A stretch of 64,000 bases of DNA from Rhodospirillaceae bacterium (GCA_016712715.1 JADJQM010000001.1:1445001-1509000); one strand, 5' to 3'. Shown: positions 8,245 to 17,748, numbered from the stretch's first letter. Notes: generated from the letters alone by a model not told the origin. A program made the numbers and translations.

Positions 8245-9396
8245 ATGGCGACAATCTGGCAACGCGGCCCCAATCAATTCTGTGCCCGAGTCAGGCGCAA
8301 TGGCCAATCGGTCACGAAGACCTTTGAAAGCAAGGCAAACGCCCAGGCTTGGGCGCGGATCACTGAGGGCAAAGTCACGGGCGATGAGTACATTGACCGG
8401 CGGGTTGCCCGAAAGACGACCCTAGGCGAGGCCATCCGATGGTTCGTACGGGATGTTCTACCGGACAAACCAAAGTCCCTGAAAACACGGACATCCCAGG
8501 CGAACTATTGGCTCAATAGTGAATATGCGACCTGGTCGTTGTTAGCTCTCAAACCGACGAACTTGCTGGCGTGGCGGCGTAAGGCACTCGATGAGGACAA
8601 CGCAGAGGATGGCGAGCCAGTCGGCCCAGACACGGAGTTTAGTCCTCAAACCTGCATTCACCGGCTCGTGTTCTTGCAGAACTTATACAGTGCATGGCCC
8701 CTTCATTTCGGCGTTCCGCTGGAAAACCCTGTCATAAAGGGCGTGCGCCCCCGTCTGGACAATCACAGGAAGCGCCGCCTGGATGCAGCACTCGACAGGA
8801 ACGGTCTGACGGAAGAAGACCGCCTCTATCAGGTAGTCGACAAATCGAAATCGCCCTGGCTTGGTGCGGCGGCCAGAATCGCTGTTGAAACCGCGATCCG
8901 GCAAGCCGAGATGGTTTCATTGACGAGGAACAACATCCACCTCGACGGCGACCACCCTCGCCTCTATCTGCCGAAAACCAAGAACGACAAGGAACGCACG
9001 GTTCCCCTCAGCCCGGAGGCCATAGAGGCCTTTAGAAAGCTGATTCCGACCGATGCTCCTCGCAATAGCAAAGCTAGGGTTCTACCGATAGAAACACCGC
9101 GTGCGATTGGCCATGCCTTTCGCGCTGCCGTGACAGATGAAGATTTCCCTGATCTTCGTTGGCATGATTTACGGCACGAAGCCATCAGCCGTCTTTTCGA
9201 GAACCCAAAACTAAGGGATCAAGAGATCATTGCCATCGCCGGTCATTTGTCCGCCCGGACGTTGGCCCGCTACACCCATATCCGTGCAGGCTCTCTCGCG
9301 GGGGTTCTGGCCGAACATTCCGAAAAAAAGAAGGCCGACAGGGCCAAACGGCACAAAGCTTGGCAGGCAAGTCAACGCCGCCCTAGTGCCGCCTGA
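8245..9396 (+). CDS. int: tyrosine recombinase integrase of the element
   Basis: This 383-residue phage-type integrase should excise and insert the element at the tRNA-Gly 3' end. An N-terminal arm-binding-like region (about 1-75, with the WQRGPNQFCARVRRNG start) is followed by a core-binding SAM-like domain and the catalytic domain. The catalytic residues are visible: Arg219 (TAIRQAEM), the beta-hairpin Lys (LPKTKNDKERTVPL), His307-x-x-Arg310 (RWHDLRHEA), His334 (AGHLSARTL) and the nucleophile Tyr343 (ARYTHI). The gene begins 70 bp after attL and points into the element. Its 3' end overlaps the convergent HTH gene by 25 nt. Confidence 0.95.
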   Translation: MATIWQRGPNQFCARVRRNGQSVTKTFESKANAQAWARITEGKVTGDEYIDRRVARKTTLGEAIRWFVRDVLPDKPKSLKTRTSQANYWLNSEYATWSLLALKPTNLLAWRRKALDEDNAEDGEPVGPDTEFSPQTCIHRLVFLQNLYSAWPLHFGVPLENPVIKGVRPRLDNHRKRRLDAALDRNGLTEEDRLYQVVDKSKSPWLGAAARIAVETAIRQAEMVSLTRNNIHLDGDHPRLYLPKTKNDKERTVPLSPEAIEAFRKLIPTDAPRNSKARVLPIETPRAIGHAFRAAVTDEDFPDLRWHDLRHEAISRLFENPKLRDQEIIAIAGHLSARTLARYTHIRAGSLAGVLAEHSEKKKADRAKRHKAWQASQRRPSAA

Positions 9397-9749
9397 ACTT
9401 TCCGGCGAGCGATTTCCTCTGCCTTGGAAGGCCGGCCCCGGCGTCTGGGGACGTCAAGAACCGATGACGGGTTATGTCCAGCCTGCCATTCTGCAACAAC
9501 GGATCTGGCCCAGCGCGGGCCCTGGTAGCCCGGAATCCAAGTGATCGGCGGCAATGTTTCCGGCGCACTGGAAAGGCGGTTATAGATGGTCTGTGGCCGT
9601 AATCCCATTATGTGAGCAAGGTCGGCAACCCGGAGCCATCGCATATCGTCAATGACGTCGCCGTATAGGGCATGATCGTTCGCGGATCGTTTACGACCCG
9701 TCCCACTTGCCCTGCCGTCGATGCGCTCTGCCTTCGCCATGGAAGACAT
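9372..9749 (-). CDS. small HTH DNA-binding protein, candidate excisionase
   Basis: A 125-residue basic protein. The central part (about 38-62, MRWLRVADLAHIMGLRPQTIYNRLS) reads as a helix-turn-helix of the AlpA/MerR type used by recombination directionality factors. An Arg/Lys-rich C-terminus (RRRGRPSKAEEIARRK) contains an AT-hook-like RGRP. It is convergent with, and overlaps, the integrase gene by 25 nt, so expression of the two may interfere. The location next to int and the size fit an excisionase or regulator. The role is inferred from context, not from a family match I can name precisely. Confidence 0.7.
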   Translation of the reverse strand: MSSMAKAERIDGRASGTGRKRSANDHALYGDVIDDMRWLRVADLAHIMGLRPQTIYNRLSSAPETLPPITWIPGYQGPRWARSVVAEWQAGHNPSSVLDVPRRRGRPSKAEEIARRKVQAALGRR

Positions 9750-9823
9750 GTTTGTTCGAGCTGTCGGCGGCGTCCTCCGCGCTGATCATTTTCTTGAAGC
9801 GCAGGCCAATTTAACGCGATCTA

Positions 9824-10078
9824 ATGCATTTTCTTCAAGTTCTATCGATTATCCAAGAAACTAACGGCAGCTTGTCGATCCTCGGCTCCAAGCCCGTCAT
9901 CGGCCTCTCAGAGCCGTACGATGACTATAGCGACGCCAATCCAACCGGAATCCCCGTTCAGCACGAGGCTGCAGAGGCTGAGAAGGCTTTACAGCGTTTT
10001 GAACACCACGGACGAGAAGGCACCGTTAGTTCAACCGCGATGACTTCGCACACCTTAGCAACGGCTTGCAGGTTGTAA
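9824..10078 (+). CDS. weak hypothetical ORF between int/HTH and the RloC-like gene
   Basis: An 84-codon open frame in the roughly 394-bp gap 9750-10143. No family was recognised and there is no good ribosome-binding site before the ATG. The later part (EAAEAEKALQRFEHHGREG) is helix-like. Just beyond it, 10080-10160 in another frame reads as an Ala/Glu-rich helix (IIRAKEEAAQRAVAAK), so the gap may hold remnants of a decayed gene rather than a working one. Confidence 0.2.
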   Translation: MHFLQVLSIIQETNGSLSILGSKPVIGLSEPYDDYSDANPTGIPVQHEAAEAEKALQRFEHHGREGTVSSTAMTSHTLATACRL

Positions 10079-10143
10079 TATAGCTTGCTGCCATCATCCG
10101 CGCCAAAGAAGAAGCAGCGCAGCGAGCGGTGGCCGCCAAAACC

Positions 10144-12405
10144 TCAGCAACCGCCAACAACAGCCAATGTGCGTTCGACGTATGTTTTTACTTCATCCTC
10201 ATTAAATGGAACACTCGGGTCGTGATGGAAAGGAGCCGTGAAGCTATTTACGTCGTCGATGTCCTGATAGACGGAAATTAGCGGATGGTTAGGATCGGCT
10301 TTGATCGTAGCCAGCATATCGCCGAGCCATTTGCCATCTGCAATCTGGTTGGGAAAGCGATACCGGATATAGCTTTCCAGTAGTGGACGCATCTTGAGAC
10401 GCATCTCGCTTGCCGTGCCAGACTTGCCGCTATGAAAGTCCAGCATATCCATATGCGCGCGCAGATACCCGTCCTTGACCTCACGCGCCAAATCCCATGC
10501 CTCGATGCAGGAATTTATCTTGGTGCTGGATATCTGGAACGTCTCACACTTAGCTCCGAAAACGGTACTCGCGACGGCTTCCAAAAAATACTTGTCGTGA
10601 GAGAATACAATGACCTGTGACGCCGCCTGGCCGATACGAAATATCGTCCGCGCCGTCATGGCTTTACGGAATTCGTCGAGACTTGTGAAGGGGTCATCGA
10701 ACACGACGATGGCATCCGTCAATCCGGGGTCAAGGTCGAGTTGTGCCAGGAAAAATGCCAGAGCCAGCGTGCTCTTATCGCCGGCACTCATTACACTCTG
10801 GAAGGTCGGTTCGCCATTCCCAGACTTCTTGGTTACGTCCACCGGATGCTTGTTTACTTCAATGGTGTATATCCACTGAGGTACCTTTCCCTGATAAGTC
10901 TTCTCGGACTTCATGAGGCGAAATCCCGCCCCAAACTGTGTCAAGTAGGTGTTGATCGAGTCATGATACTTGGGAAGCATGGAGGCGTCGTAGGCATCGA
11001 GGTCTTCCTTCTTCTTGTCTTTCTCGGCGACAAGGGCGTTCTTTGTGGTCACAAGGGCATTGTAGCTATCGGCGATCGCCGTCACCTGCGGCGCATGCCT
11101 TTTCTTGATAGCTTCAAGTTCACGCAGGGTGACGTCAAGCGCGGCCTTATCTACCCCGGCTGTGGCGTCCTTGATTGCCTGGATATCAGAGTTCGCGTGA
11201 GCAACTGAATCGTTGCAGGCTTGCAGGCTACTTGCCATGCCCTGCCAGTCAGTAAAGGCTTCCTCAAGAGCCTTCATATCTACTGGCTCAAGGGGCGCGG
11301 CAATCTTCGCATTAATAGCCTTTTTCGCCTCATCATGAAGCGCGGCCAGTTTGCCCAACATGCGATCGAGATCGATAGCGGGCAGAAAGCTCACGTTGCC
11401 GAAGGCTTTCCAATACTGGACAGCTTTCGCAAGATCTTCAAAGCGTGTCTTAGTCTTGAGTCCTTCCGCCTCGGATAAGTCCGACAAGACCTTACTTTGT
11501 AGGCCTGCCAGTTCCTCCTTGAATGCCTTATATGACTGATCGAAATACTGGGAGTACATCTCGATCAAGAGGTTCCCCTGCACGCTATTCTCGCAGAATG
11601 GGCACTTGTCGTCTTGGACGTGAGCTAGACCGGCAGCGATCCACTGCTCTCCGTCCCCACCCCAATTGTGCTTCGATAAATGCTCTGCCACCTTTTGTGC
11701 TGCCTCTTTGGAAACACCTCCAGCGGTCCTGGCAAGCACAAGCAAAAAGTTGGTCGGCAAAGTGGGGATCGTGGATGGCTTCAAGAGCGGCTTCGCGGCG
11801 ATTTCCACAGCTTGGGATGCGGCAGCGATCTTTACTACCTGCTCCGCGATCTTGGCATCTATCTCTGGGTCTTCGGCGAACCCCAGGAACTTCTCGAAAG
11901 CGGTGCCCGAAGGCACATGCTGCTGAAGAGATTTCTTCTCCGACGCGATCTTCGTTGTAATACTTGTAATCGTGGCATCGAGCGCATCGACCTCTTCGGC
12001 GAGTTGAACGCCCTTGGCACCGACAATTATCCGATAAATGCTCCGTCGATGATCTGTGCTCACTTCTTCACCGGCGTGAACATTCGCCGTCACGAAAGCC
12101 CCGTCGAAGACGTGTAGTGCGGCCGCACCATTTTTCCATGCGCCACCAGAAAATACCGCAGGGCCACTATCGAGGAGAAGCTGTACTTCCGGTGTGCCTG
12201 TTGCGCCAAGTGTACGGCGCTCCTGAACGATCATTGGATCATTGACCTTCATAGAGCGTAGAACAGCGCATATGGTCGTCTTGCCACGGCCGTTGCCCGC
12301 ATAGAAGAGCGTGTACTTGCCGTACTCTCCGCCGCTCACGCCGCCCTTATGGAACTTGCCGACATTCTGAATTTTCGTAATTTTTTGAGGTACATTGTTT
12401 ATCAT
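10144..12405 (-). CDS. RloC-like zinc-hook ATPase, candidate anticodon nuclease
   Basis: A 753-residue ABC/SMC-like ATPase (AAA_13 type). Walker A GNGRGKTT is at 37-44. Long coiled coils flank a zinc-hook-like CPFC motif near residue 268. A signature-like segment (MSAGDKSTLALAFFLA), Walker B FDDPFTSLDE near 568 and H-loop FSHD near 599 follow. The C-terminal 140 residues carry Arg673-x3-Glu677 and later His residues (NHP; FTAPFHHD). This spacing recalls the Arg-Glu-His triad of PrrC/RloC tRNA anticodon nucleases. RloC proteins combine exactly this ATPase plus zinc hook plus nuclease tail and act as antiphage translation blockers. It lies 13 nt after the Type ISP gene on the same strand, so co-expression is likely. 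Nuclease activity is inferred; a non-nuclease AAA_13 protein is the main alternative. Confidence 0.6.
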   Translation of the reverse strand: MINNVPQKITKIQNVGKFHKGGVSGGEYGKYTLFYAGNGRGKTTICAVLRSMKVNDPMIVQERRTLGATGTPEVQLLLDSGPAVFSGGAWKNGAAALHVFDGAFVTANVHAGEEVSTDHRRSIYRIIVGAKGVQLAEEVDALDATITSITTKIASEKKSLQQHVPSGTAFEKFLGFAEDPEIDAKIAEQVVKIAAASQAVEIAAKPLLKPSTIPTLPTNFLLVLARTAGGVSKEAAQKVAEHLSKHNWGGDGEQWIAAGLAHVQDDKCPFCENSVQGNLLIEMYSQYFDQSYKAFKEELAGLQSKVLSDLSEAEGLKTKTRFEDLAKAVQYWKAFGNVSFLPAIDLDRMLGKLAALHDEAKKAINAKIAAPLEPVDMKALEEAFTDWQGMASSLQACNDSVAHANSDIQAIKDATAGVDKAALDVTLRELEAIKKRHAPQVTAIADSYNALVTTKNALVAEKDKKKEDLDAYDASMLPKYHDSINTYLTQFGAGFRLMKSEKTYQGKVPQWIYTIEVNKHPVDVTKKSGNGEPTFQSVMSAGDKSTLALAFFLAQLDLDPGLTDAIVVFDDPFTSLDEFRKAMTARTIFRIGQAASQVIVFSHDKYFLEAVASTVFGAKCETFQISSTKINSCIEAWDLAREVKDGYLRAHMDMLDFHSGKSGTASEMRLKMRPLLESYIRYRFPNQIADGKWLGDMLATIKADPNHPLISVYQDIDDVNSFTAPFHHDPSVPFNEDEVKTYVERTLAVVGGC

Positions 12406-12418
12406 TCCCCCATGACCG

Positions 12419-15400
12419 TCACAAGCTTTCCAGCTTTGGCAGACTACGCACTATCTTCATTGTTTCCAGACCGACAGTGACAACACGCTGGAAGAGTTTC
12501 AGCGGATACGCCGGATCGCCAACGGTTTCGATGGCGTAGCGGTTGGCGTCGTTAACGATGCCGCTCGCCTTGTCGGTCTTGACGCATTGCCGCTCCATCA
12601 CCCATTCCAGCGCCGGTTTGCCGTTGACGACGTATTCATAAGCCGCCAAGGGAATGTCGGTCATGGTAATGTTGGCATTATAGATAACCGTGGTTTTGTC
12701 GAGGTTCGGGCGCTTGCCTGCGAATTTCATCTGAACGACGCGATAGAAGCGCTCCGGGTCGGAAATTTTGGCCAGCCGCAAATCGCCCTGCGCGATCCCG
12801 ACCGGATAGGGTTCCACCTTCTCGAAGTCGACGTGAAGTTCGCCCAGTTTGCGGCCGGCGGCGACGAAGGAGCGGAAATCAGAAACCTTCTTTACCGCCG
12901 GAACGCGCGGCAATTCCTTGGAGAGGTTGTCGTGGAATTGCTCGCGGTATTGTTCCGAGTGCAGCAGGCCATAAACGTAATAGAAAATATCATCTTTGGT
13001 GATGACCTCACCCGGGTAGGCGGCTTGAAAATGTGCCAGCCCCTCGTCGGTGAGGGCGTCGCGACGATGGTGACGTCCGGCAGCCTTCTTCGTTAACAGA
13101 TTTCCCTGAGCGCTGTTGCTGTCCGCTGTTTCCTCGTCGTAGAGATAGCGAGGGAAACATTGACTCCCACCATCCGTTTGCAGTTCGGGGATGTTGTCCA
13201 TCATCAATGCAAGCTGGCTGCCTTTGTGCGGGCGCTGCTTAACCATGATCACCAGATTTGCCGCCGATGCTTCACCTAATGGGAAGACGCGCGGCATCTG
13301 GTAGACCATCTCGTTGAAGGTGCGATTGTAATAGAGCCACTGGTGCGTAAAGGGACGGTAGAGGCTCGAAACTAGGCACGCCTCATTATAGGAAAACTGC
13401 TTGTCCTTGACCCAATCGCCTTTCAGCGCTCGCGTCCAACTGATCTTGCTGGAATCAGTGCTAAGAAATCCATCCACAGCCTTTTCGCGCGCCTTGCGGT
13501 CAGCCTTCGGATGCGCAGCAGCGAAGCGATCACGCTCGGCATTATAGAAGCCGATCATTCGCTCCATGTTTGATGCCAACCCTATTCTACTGGCGTTATA
13601 TGCCCAAGCGTCGCGGGCAGTAACAACGCCCATTGAAAAATTATCAAAAAGCTTTGCTTCGCCGTTTTTCTTGTCACCTAAGGCGATAAAGCCCTCAAAG
13701 CTCTTATCACGCTGCGCAATCCAGTCGCCATGTTCATCTGGCGTGATGTCGCGCCAGCCGTTCTTGCGCTCTATTCCACCCGTACTGCCGAGGCGTGAAA
13801 CGACGGCCAGCTTTTCCTCGCGGGAGAGATAGTCCCCAATATCGTGAAAGCGAACCCGCCCTTGCTCTGCGGCTTTGGGATTCTTGACCAGCAGGGTAAT
13901 TGCAACAGGGGTGCGTGTACCTTGGCCGAAAACATTGTCTTTCTCTTTGCGGCGCTGCTCGCCAGATGTGCGAGCATTGCCACGCAAATGGAACACATGG
14001 ATGTTGGCAAACTCATCCGCTAGGGATTTTCGCAGTCCATCGGCTGTATTTGCCTCAATCCAACCGGCATTGCTGACATAAGCGACAACGCCGGCATCAC
14101 CGATTCGGTCGCTCGCCCAGCGAATAGCACGGACGTAGCTGTCGTAGAGGCCCTTTGCGAGAGTTGCCTTTGATCTCGTCGCATATGTGTCACGAATACG
14201 GCTATCGAGCTTAGGATAGGTCAGATTCTCAGCACTGTCGTTCTCACTCTTTTGTCCAATGGAATAGGGTGGATTTCCAATGATCACCCGAATGTCGAGT
14301 TTTTTCTGGCGGCTACGTCGGTTGCTATTATCTGCCATAAGTTCACTGACTAAATCTCTTTCCTGCTCGTAGAGTTGAAAGGTATCGGTCAGACAGATAC
14401 CTTCAAACGGTGCATAGTCACCGCCCGCGATGGAATGATAGACAGATTCGATGTTTATCGCGGCTATGTAGTAAGCCAGCAACACAATCTCATTGGCATG
14501 GATTTCGTGCCGGTACTTGTGCGAAAGTTCCTCCGGCTTAATTAGGCCGGATTGTAAAAGCCTAGTGATGAAGGTGCCCGTTCCAACAAAGGGGTCGATG
14601 ATGTGAACTCCCTTGCTGCCGAGCGTTTGGCCGAATTCCGATTGCAGCGCTTCATTTACCGACCGGATAATGAAATCTACGATCTCGACTGGCGTGTAGA
14701 CGATGCCGAGCCGCTCGGTCAGCTGCGGGAAAGCATTGCGAAAAAACTTGTCGTATAGCTCGACGACAATCTTCTGTTTCGCCGCTGCATTGTCGATGCC
14801 GGCGGCACGCCGTTTCACACTCTGATAGAACTTCTGAAGGCTGTCAGATTCCTTATCGAGATTGTGTTCGTTCAGCTTGTCCAAGACCTGCTGCATGGCC
14901 ACCGAAACCGGGTTGTTTCGGGCAAAACTGTAGCCCTCGAACAGCGCCTCGAATACAGGCCGGGTGATAATATGCTGGGCCAGCATTTCGATGGCTTCGC
15001 CCACGGTAATGCTATCATTGAGGTCGTCCCGGATTTCTGCCAGGAAGCCCTCAAAAGCGGCTCGTTCCGGCGTTCCGGCCTTGTCCACCAGGGCGGTAAT
15101 GCGGGCGATGTGGGTCTGGGCGATCTTGGCGATGTCGGTCGCCCAATCCTCCCAGTAGTCGCGGCGGCCACACTTCTTGACAATCTTCGCCATGATGGCC
15201 TTGGAGAATTCGTCGAAGTAAAATGCCCCCTGGCCCTCTGATTTCCGGGACTTGTCGGCGGCTTCGTCACGGCTATCGTCGGTGTCAGCGGCGGAACCCT
15301 GGCCGATATCAACTTTGCCCGTTTTGCTGTCCTTCTTGTTCGGCAGTTTGTTGCTGACGGCGATGACCTCGATATGGTCGGAAACATCGACACCGAGATC

Positions 15401-17326
15401 GGCCTTGTTGATCATGGCGTCGAAGCGCTCGTCGTGGGAACGCAAGGCGTTCAGAATCTGCCATACAACGCGATAGCGTTCATTATCGTTCAAGGCTTCT
15501 TCTGGTGTCATCCCAACCGGCACGCCGATGGGCAGGATGACATATCCCATGTTCTTGCCCTCGGCTCGGCGCATGACGCGCCCGACGGATTGCACGACGT
15601 CGATCTGCGATTTCCGGGGATGCATGAAAAGGATGGCGTCGAGCGCCGGCACGTCTACGCCTTCCGACAGACACCGAGCATTAGTGAGGATCCGGCAAGC
15701 AAGATTGCCATGATCCTCCTTCAGCCAATCTAGCAGGCGACTCCGCTCCTTCGCACCGAATGTCCCGTCCACATGCTCCAACTGGCATTCTAGCGTTTTA
15801 GCATCACCTTCCGTCTCCTTGCCCTCGTCCGAATCCAGGTATTCGCTAATGACGGCGGCAAATTCGGACTGAACAAGCTTGGAAGATGCGATGTCCCTGC
15901 AGAAGGCAAGCGCCCGCTTCATGGGTTCTGGATCGGTCAGAAGTTCCGACTTCAATCCGGTCTTGGACAACGCCTTGTAGCAACCGATGATCTTGGTCGC
16001 GTCATCCAGCTTCAATTCGGATGACTCATCGGCAAGACGTTTCTGAATGCCTCCGCTGACCATCTGCTCGTCAACAGCCAGCACCAGCACCTTGTAATCG
16101 GTCAGCAGCTTGTTCTCGACGGCCCAGCCGAAGCCACGCTGGAAAAGCGTCTTGCCGTAGAGGCTTTCATCATCCATGGAACAAAGGACGGCGGATACCT
16201 CGTTCGCCTTGCTCTTGACCGCATCACCGAAGACGCGCGGCGTGGCGGTCATATAGATGCGCTTCCGGCCCGCAATGAAATCCTGATTGTGAATCTTGAC
16301 GAAGTTGCTTTCTTCATCGCCTTCCAGGGTGGCCCCAGTCGTCCGGTGGGCTTCGTCGCAAATAATCAGGTCGAATTCGGGCAAACCGTGCATTTTCTGC
16401 GCGTCGGCAATGACCTGGATGGATTGATAAGTCGCGAATACGACCGTCATCCGATCTGTGTCTGGTTTTGCAGCCTTCTTACCCAGCTTTCCGGCATCCG
16501 TCGTCGCCGGGTAATCGAGGTCATGCGCCTCAATCTCGGCAATATCATTGCTTGCCTTCCGACGTTTACCTACCTGAGCGTCGGAACACACAGCGAATGG
16601 TCGCAACGGAGTGGCGGCGTCAATGCTCCATTCCCGGATGGTCTGGCTCATGAGAGCCAGCGACGGCACCAGGAACAGCGCCCGCCCGCCGGCACCGGCC
16701 ATCGCCTCGGCTATTTTCAGGCCGGTAAAGGTCTTGCCCGTTCCACACGCCATGATGAGCTTGCCCCGGTCGGCTTCCGCAAGTCCAGCCTGTACGTTTT
16801 CCAAGGCTTCCTGCTGATGTGGCCGGATCGTTTTCGGTGCCGCCAGCTTGATTTCGTCACGCAGCAGATAAGCGGACCAGTCGATAGGGCTTTCTTCCAG
16901 GCGGTCGAAGCCGATGCGCGAAACCGGTGGGTTCTGGTTATCCAGGGCTGATTCGGCGTTGGCGCTCCACGGCGCATCCGTGGTGTCGATAATCAACCGG
17001 CGGGTGAAATGCTTTTGCCCGACGCCGTAAAAGCTGTCGATGTCGGCTTTCTGGATACGATAGCCTTCCTGATAGAACTTGCATTGGATGGCGCAAAGGC
17101 CATCCTCGCCCCTGATTTTGGCAACGGCGTCGATGCCCGTATCCTTGCCGTCGTAGCTGTGTTTGGCCGCCCATTCGGCGAACAGCCAGGCATCCTCGTA
17201 TTCCTGCGCCATGCCGGGATCGTTCTTAATGAAGGCAACAGCCAAGCGCTCGAAATAGGTACCCTTCTCGCGTTCGGACTTCGCGGACTCGCGATACTGG
17301 GCTAGGAGCGCGCGGAGGGTGCTCAT
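12419..17326 (-). CDS. single-chain Type ISP restriction-modification enzyme
   Basis: At 1635 residues this carries restriction and modification in one chain, as in LlaGI/LlaBIII. Order of domains: Mrr-like nuclease (about 1-170, KGTYFERLA, then DTGIDAV and AIQCKFY near 62-82); SF2 translocase with Walker A MACGTGKT near 195, DEAH near 325, TATPR, and motif VI QSVGRVMRR near 580; helical coupler; N6-adenine methylase with DPFVGTGTF near 912 and NPPYS near 1017; C-terminal target-recognition region. No separate specificity subunit is needed. The enzyme should cleave unmodified phage DNA after translocating between sites. Start ATG 17326 (MSTLRALLAQYRES) matches the family start. No motif looks broken, so both activities could be intact. 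Confidence 0.95.
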   Translation of the reverse strand: MSTLRALLAQYRESAKSEREKGTYFERLAVAFIKNDPGMAQEYEDAWLFAEWAAKHSYDGKDTGIDAVAKIRGEDGLCAIQCKFYQEGYRIQKADIDSFYGVGQKHFTRRLIIDTTDAPWSANAESALDNQNPPVSRIGFDRLEESPIDWSAYLLRDEIKLAAPKTIRPHQQEALENVQAGLAEADRGKLIMACGTGKTFTGLKIAEAMAGAGGRALFLVPSLALMSQTIREWSIDAATPLRPFAVCSDAQVGKRRKASNDIAEIEAHDLDYPATTDAGKLGKKAAKPDTDRMTVVFATYQSIQVIADAQKMHGLPEFDLIICDEAHRTTGATLEGDEESNFVKIHNQDFIAGRKRIYMTATPRVFGDAVKSKANEVSAVLCSMDDESLYGKTLFQRGFGWAVENKLLTDYKVLVLAVDEQMVSGGIQKRLADESSELKLDDATKIIGCYKALSKTGLKSELLTDPEPMKRALAFCRDIASSKLVQSEFAAVISEYLDSDEGKETEGDAKTLECQLEHVDGTFGAKERSRLLDWLKEDHGNLACRILTNARCLSEGVDVPALDAILFMHPRKSQIDVVQSVGRVMRRAEGKNMGYVILPIGVPVGMTPEEALNDNERYRVVWQILNALRSHDERFDAMINKADLGVDVSDHIEVIAVSNKLPNKKDSKTGKVDIGQGSAADTDDSRDEAADKSRKSEGQGAFYFDEFSKAIMAKIVKKCGRRDYWEDWATDIAKIAQTHIARITALVDKAGTPERAAFEGFLAEIRDDLNDSITVGEAIEMLAQHIITRPVFEALFEGYSFARNNPVSVAMQQVLDKLNEHNLDKESDSLQKFYQSVKRRAAGIDNAAAKQKIVVELYDKFFRNAFPQLTERLGIVYTPVEIVDFIIRSVNEALQSEFGQTLGSKGVHIIDPFVGTGTFITRLLQSGLIKPEELSHKYRHEIHANEIVLLAYYIAAINIESVYHSIAGGDYAPFEGICLTDTFQLYEQERDLVSELMADNSNRRSRQKKLDIRVIIGNPPYSIGQKSENDSAENLTYPKLDSRIRDTYATRSKATLAKGLYDSYVRAIRWASDRIGDAGVVAYVSNAGWIEANTADGLRKSLADEFANIHVFHLRGNARTSGEQRRKEKDNVFGQGTRTPVAITLLVKNPKAAEQGRVRFHDIGDYLSREEKLAVVSRLGSTGGIERKNGWRDITPDEHGDWIAQRDKSFEGFIALGDKKNGEAKLFDNFSMGVVTARDAWAYNASRIGLASNMERMIGFYNAERDRFAAAHPKADRKAREKAVDGFLSTDSSKISWTRALKGDWVKDKQFSYNEACLVSSLYRPFTHQWLYYNRTFNEMVYQMPRVFPLGEASAANLVIMVKQRPHKGSQLALMMDNIPELQTDGGSQCFPRYLYDEETADSNSAQGNLLTKKAAGRHHRRDALTDEGLAHFQAAYPGEVITKDDIFYYVYGLLHSEQYREQFHDNLSKELPRVPAVKKVSDFRSFVAAGRKLGELHVDFEKVEPYPVGIAQGDLRLAKISDPERFYRVVQMKFAGKRPNLDKTTVIYNANITMTDIPLAAYEYVVNGKPALEWVMERQCVKTDKASGIVNDANRYAIETVGDPAYPLKLFQRVVTVGLETMKIVRSLPKLESL

Positions 17327-17328
17327 AT

Positions 17329-17368
17329 TGCTCTCTATACTTGAAGATTGATCCCCGATGCTCTCTAT
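17329..17368 (-). promoter_or_regulatory. paired direct repeats in front of the Type ISP gene
   Basis: The 10-mer ATAGAGAGCA (minus strand) occurs at 17329-17338 and again at 17359-17368, exactly 30 bp apart, immediately upstream of the ISP start codon. A related GATAGAG occurs near 17450. Spacing of about three helical turns suits a protein-binding site. No controller gene was identified. Confidence 0.4.
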
Positions 17369-17748
17369 CTAGCAGGGATCGGCAAGTTTGTGGAGCGTCG
17401 TTCCGCCTACTTACCGGCCTTAATAGCCGGTTCGCTTAATAGAGCCCGATAGAGCGTTTTTTGGGGCTGCCGGCGGCCACCCTATTGCCGCCGCAACTTC
17501 GGTGCCCTGGCGTGCCTCTATTGCGATTTCTCAGGCCACTCGATCTGCCGGCCCACCCCTCGACGTCCTCTCTCGGCCAAATCGGCTCCTGGACCACCCA
17601 GAACAGAACAGCCCCCTTAAGGGGGCTGTTCTGTTCTGATCACTCCACCGCAAAAAATTCCAAATTGCGAGCCGAGTTCCGAAAACGGAACAATATCACT
17701 TAGCGACCCGGCAACGTCGCCGGAAACTGGCTGCGAAAGGAAAGCCAC
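17369..17748. other. non-coding region between the ISP and RepA-like genes
   Basis: This 380-bp stretch separates divergent transcription units and should hold both promoters. It contains a small hairpin around 17411-17431 (ACCGGC/GCCGGT) and the 40-bp perfect palindrome listed separately. No credible gene was seen; an 80-codon open frame at 17461-17703 crosses the palindrome and lacks any family resemblance. Confidence 0.5.
17599..17638. repeat. perfect 40-bp palindrome centred on TTAA
   Basis: Each arm is 18 bp and pairs without mismatch around TTAA (17617-17620). The outer part of each arm is itself a tandem repeat (GAACAGAACAG), and the inner part is GCCCCC/GGGGGC. It lacks a T-run on either strand, so it is not a standard terminator. 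It lies 111 bp upstream of the RepA-like ATPase gene. A replication, resolution or operator site is possible; the function is unknown. Confidence 0.85.
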
